DNA from: an uncultured bacterium
GTDB lineage: Bacteria; Bacillota; Clostridia; Christensenellales; Borkfalkiaceae
Direction: 5' to 3'
DNA length: 24,487 bases
NCBI GenBank assembly: GCA_934871445.1
Contig: CAKXBD010000017.1
Coordinates: 1 to 24,487 of the forward strand
This document shows positions 21,674-24,487 of this stretch, piece by piece (positions within the stretch are counted from its first letter, which is position 1; each line of letters opens with the position of its first letter). The notes beneath the pieces were generated by a model. That model ran no database searches. It was not told the DNA's origin and was given only the letters and a program-made list of their open reading frames with translations. Made by a program: the position numbers and the translations under genes.

Positions 21674-22731
21674 AAGTTCTCCTTGTCGCTGTTCTTTTCG
21701 AGATACCCCGCGCGGAGTTGTCCGCACGCGCCGCCGACGTCCGAGCCGATCTGACGGCGGAGAGTGGCGCTCAATCCTCCTTTTTCCAAAAATCCCAAAA
21801 ACCGATACGCCTCTTTGTCTCCCGTCGCCTTCAAGCTGCGCTCCTTCACCTCGTTGAGGCGAATGAGATTGACGTGGCAGGGTCTGCCTTTTAAGAGCGA
21901 TACGAGCGCGCGGGCGTGCGCCTCGTCACAGTTCTCGCCTTCGATGAGCGTGTATTCAAAATAGTATCTCCTGCCCGTCTTTTCAAAGTAATAGGCGCAC
22001 GCCTTCAAAATTTCCGATATGGAGTACGCCTTGGCGACGGGCATTACCCTTTGGCGGTCCGCGTCGTTCGTCGCGTGCAGGGAAACCGTCAGGTTGATGG
22101 GAATCCCTTCGTTTGCGAGCGCGTACATCTTCGGCACCAGCCCGCACGTCGAAAGGGAAATGTTCCGCGCGCTGATACAGATTCCGCCCTCCGCCGTGAC
22201 GTTTTTCAAAAATTTCACCGTCTCGGCGTAATTATCCAGCGGCTCGCCGCTGCCCATGAGGACGACGTTCGTCACCGCGCGGCCGCCCTTTGCCTCCCCT
22301 CTATGCAGGGCGTTGACGACGAGAATTTGAGAGAGAATCTCCCCCGCGGAGAGGTTGCGGACGAGCCCGCCGAGCGTGGAAGCGCAGAATTTACAGCCCA
22401 TACGGCAGCCCACCTGCGTGGAAATACACTGCGTATAGCCGTATTTATATTTCATGAGCACGCCCTCGACGAGATTTCCGTCCGACAGGGAAAAGAGATA
22501 TTTTTCCGTTCCGTCCGAGGAATAAAAGGTCTCCTTTACCTTGACGGGTTCGTCCTCGTATTCCTCCAAAAGCCGCGCCTTGAACGCGCCCGAAAGCGAC
22601 GTGATATCGGAAATCCGCCTGCCCTGCACGAGTCCTTCAAAGAGCTGTTTCGCGCGGAATTTCTTTTCTCCGAGAGAGAGTACCTTCTCCTCCGTCTCCG
22701 CAAAGGACAAATCCTGTAAAATCTTTTTCAT
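21670..22731 (-). CDS. rlmN: Dual-specificity 23S rRNA A2503 / tRNA A37 C2-methyltransferase RlmN (353 aa)
   Basis: Radical-SAM enzyme that methylates C2 of adenine in 23S rRNA and some tRNAs. The cluster motif CxxxCxxC is at Cys109, Cys113 and Cys116 (CRMGCKFC). GSGEPLDNY and the S-rich ARNISLSTCG region bind SAM. The C-terminal GGACGQL carries the methyl-carrying Cys336. The N-terminal helical accessory domain is present. The ATG overlaps the rsmB stop (ATGA), with GGAAG upstream. In B. subtilis prpC, prkC and rsgA follow; here rpe follows with a 4-bp overlap. Confidence 0.97.
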   Translation of the reverse strand: MKKILQDLSFAETEEKVLSLGEKKFRAKQLFEGLVQGRRISDITSLSGAFKARLLEEYEDEPVKVKETFYSSDGTEKYLFSLSDGNLVEGVLMKYKYGYTQCISTQVGCRMGCKFCASTLGGLVRNLSAGEILSQILVVNALHRGEAKGGRAVTNVVLMGSGEPLDNYAETVKFLKNVTAEGGICISARNISLSTCGLVPKMYALANEGIPINLTVSLHATNDADRQRVMPVAKAYSISEILKACAYYFEKTGRRYYFEYTLIEGENCDEAHARALVSLLKGRPCHVNLIRLNEVKERSLKATGDKEAYRFLGFLEKGGLSATLRRQIGSDVGGACGQLRAGYLEKNSDKENL

Positions 22732-23966
22732 GCGTTCTTCCTTCTGAGTTTCGCCACGTAAAAGCCCGCGCCGAACGCTTGATCCGGCAGGAACTGCAAA
22801 CCGAATTTCTTTCTTTCGTGCGGCAGGGGGCTGTCCGCCTCCGCCCGTTCAAAATCGGGGTTCGCTTTGAGAAATTCCCCCACGATTTCGTCGTTTTCCT
22901 CCCCGAATACCGAGCAGGTGGAATAATACAGCGTCCCGCCCGCCCTGACATAGCGCGAACACGCGGACAATATTTTGCCCTGCGTTTCTTTCAAAGAGGA
23001 AAAATCCGTTTCCTTACGGAACAGCTTGACGTCGGGATTTTCGCTGACCGTGCCGAAGCCCGAACAGGGAACGTCGCACAAAACGCCGTCGAATTTCTCC
23101 TCATATTCGGGACAGAACACCGAGCTGTCGCGCTGCTGCTCGAATACGTTTTTCGCGCCCATGCGCTCCCTATACCGGCGAATGAGTTCCACGCGGTGCG
23201 CGTGAAGCTCGAACGCGGTCACGCGGCCGCACTTTTTCGACAGCAGTACCGATTTCCCGCCCGGCGCCGCGCACGCGTCGAGGAATTCGCCGCACGGCTC
23301 TATGGCGTCGCAGATCGCCGCGCTCCCCACCGACTGAAACGTATAGTCCCCCTCGTCGTAGCCCTCGTCGCGGGAGAAATGTTCAAACAGGTACATATGC
23401 GGGAAGGGAGCATCTATATGTTTTTTGGAAAGATACTTTTCCTCGTTTTTCTCGAAGCGCACGCTGACCCCCGCGCTCTTAGCGGCGGCAATCGACTCCG
23501 CGCGGGCGCCGTATTCCCTTCGGAGCTTTCCAAACGCCCACAGCGGCCACGACAGGCGAATCGCCGCACCCTCGTCGCCCTTCGGAAGAGACGAATCCGC
23601 TTCCTCGCGGGAAAAACGGCGCAAAAATGCGTTGACAAACCCCGAAACGCCGCTCTTGCCCAGCTTTTTACAGAGCTCTACCGCGGAATCGGTGACCATA
23701 TACCGCGGCTTATCCATAAAAAGCAGCATATACAGGGAAATTTTGAGGAGGGTGCGCACGGCGAGCTTGGGCGCCTTCGGCGCATAATGGCGGATACAGA
23801 AATCGAAATAGAGGTCGTTTTCCAGAACGCCGTATACGATTTTTACCGTCCGCGCGCGGTTGATTTCCTCGATATACGTATCCGCAATCGCCTGCTTTAA
23901 GTGCGCACCCTCCGAATAGATTTTCGTCAAAATCTGATACGGGTCGTAAACGGGATTGCTCAGCAT
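22728..23966 (-). CDS. rsmB: 16S rRNA m5C967 methyltransferase RsmB (412 aa)
   Basis: SAM-dependent rRNA cytosine-5 methyltransferase. The N-terminal NusB-like RNA-binding domain spans about 5-125 (RTVKIVYGVLEND, AVELCKKLGKSGVSGFVNAFLRR). The methyltransferase domain has FLDACAAPGGKS (motif I), DVPCSGFGTV (motif IV, with the Cys that releases product), and YYSTCSVFGEEND (motif VI, catalytic Cys). Length fits the family (about 430). The start ATG overlaps fmt by 7 bp; AGG precedes it. The fmt-rsmB-rlmN order is conserved in Bacillota. Confidence 0.96.
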   Translation of the reverse strand: MLSNPVYDPYQILTKIYSEGAHLKQAIADTYIEEINRARTVKIVYGVLENDLYFDFCIRHYAPKAPKLAVRTLLKISLYMLLFMDKPRYMVTDSAVELCKKLGKSGVSGFVNAFLRRFSREEADSSLPKGDEGAAIRLSWPLWAFGKLRREYGARAESIAAAKSAGVSVRFEKNEEKYLSKKHIDAPFPHMYLFEHFSRDEGYDEGDYTFQSVGSAAICDAIEPCGEFLDACAAPGGKSVLLSKKCGRVTAFELHAHRVELIRRYRERMGAKNVFEQQRDSSVFCPEYEEKFDGVLCDVPCSGFGTVSENPDVKLFRKETDFSSLKETQGKILSACSRYVRAGGTLYYSTCSVFGEENDEIVGEFLKANPDFERAEADSPLPHERKKFGLQFLPDQAFGAGFYVAKLRRKNA

Positions 23967-24487
23967 GAGAATACCTGCCCCTTTTTTACCTTACGGCCGC
24001 TTAAAAAATCGCTCCCCTTCATGCGCTTGCCGCCCGCCGCCTGCACTTCCGCTAGCTTCACCGCTCCGTCTCCGCAGGCCACCAAGAAACCCTGTTTCGG
24101 GCTGTCGGATAAAATTTCTCCCGTTTTCGCCCCCTCCGTGCCCGCGGGACGGGCCGCGATTTCGGCGCGGTAGACGTTGATTTTTCCGCCTTCGAGTTCC
24201 GCGAAGGCTTTGGGCTCGGGATTCATGCCGCGCACCAAATCGACGATCTTTTTCGCGGGCAGGGAAAAGTCGATTTTCGCCTGCTCCTTATCGATTTTTC
24301 TCACGGCAAACGCCTTTTCTTCGTCCTGCTTTACCAGCGTATAGTTCCCGCTTTCGATGAGCGGCAGAGCCTTTACGATCGCCTCCGCGCCCAGAAGGGA
24401 GAGCCTTTTGGAAAGCTCCCCGAAGGTCTCCTCCGCGCCGATTTCCGTCTTTAAGGAGAGAAGCATGTCCCCCGTATCCATTCCGAG
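23960..24487 (-). CDS. fmt: Methionyl-tRNA formyltransferase, C-terminal part (5' end outside window)
   Basis: Formylates initiator Met-tRNA using 10-formyl-tetrahydrofolate. The visible 175 residues begin LGMDTGDMLLSLKTEI, the end of the catalytic domain (Asp of the family G-x-D-T-G-D motif). The linker and the C-terminal OB-like domain that binds tRNA follow (VRGMNPEPKAFAELEGGKINVYRAEI, SGRKVKKGQVF). The frame is open to the window edge. It leads the rsmB-rlmN-rpe-thiN cluster. Confidence 0.94.
   Translation of the reverse strand, partial: LGMDTGDMLLSLKTEIGAEETFGELSKRLSLLGAEAIVKALPLIESGNYTLVKQDEEKAFAVRKIDKEQAKIDFSLPAKKIVDLVRGMNPEPKAFAELEGGKINVYRAEIAARPAGTEGAKTGEILSDSPKQGFLVACGDGAVKLAEVQAAGGKRMKGSDFLSGRKVKKGQVFSC

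Overview
The window looks like a Bacillota (Firmicutes) chromosome, probably an uncultured Clostridia lineage. The support is gene order close to Bacillus subtilis (fmt-rsmB-rlmN ... rpe-thiN ... rpmB / yloU-fakA ... recG), strong SigA-type promoters with 16-18 bp spacers, AGGAG ribosome sites, a KtrAB potassium system and a short-form HisG with HisZ. Chromosomal genes are fairly GC-rich for that group. The taxonomic placement is an inference, and I cannot name a genus.

Left edge (1-1872): an accessory island. It holds the 3' end of a tyrosine-recombinase integrase, then a very AT-rich two-gene unit on the minus strand, then a tRNA-Ser(UGA) whose 3' end faces the island. The larger island gene carries an E...D...E-x-K nuclease pattern like DUF1837/HamA of Hachiman-type defence. 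No helicase is next to it; it overlaps an unrecognised 88-residue protein instead. This is the best candidate for an undescribed system here. Positions 1873-2291 are non-coding and hold a terminator hairpin and a cluster of short repeats.

2292-5982: the ktrB-ktrA potassium uptake operon (+) faces a degV-membrane protein operon (-) across a shared terminator. 5983-6335 is intergenic and contains a striking tract of 46 tandem tetranucleotides. 6336-7412: minD with a small downstream gene whose layout resembles a very divergent MinE.

7559-14243: a complete histidine pathway on the minus strand (hisZ-hisG, a 218-bp spacer, then hisD-hisB-hisH-hisA-hisF-hisIE), mostly with 4-11 bp overlaps, from one strong promoter with a very short leader. 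Only the histidinol-phosphate phosphatase is missing.

14256-18744: recG, fakA and the Asp23 gene yloU on the minus strand. FakA is the kinase partner of DegV-type fatty-acid-binding proteins, one of which is also in the window. 18805-24487: rpmB (+), then on the minus strand an M19 dipeptidase with a fourfold internal repeat, thiN, rpe, rlmN, rsmB and the 3' part of fmt. The genes usually found between rlmN and rpe (PP2C phosphatase, PASTA kinase, rsgA) are absent, and rlmN overlaps rpe by 4 bp.
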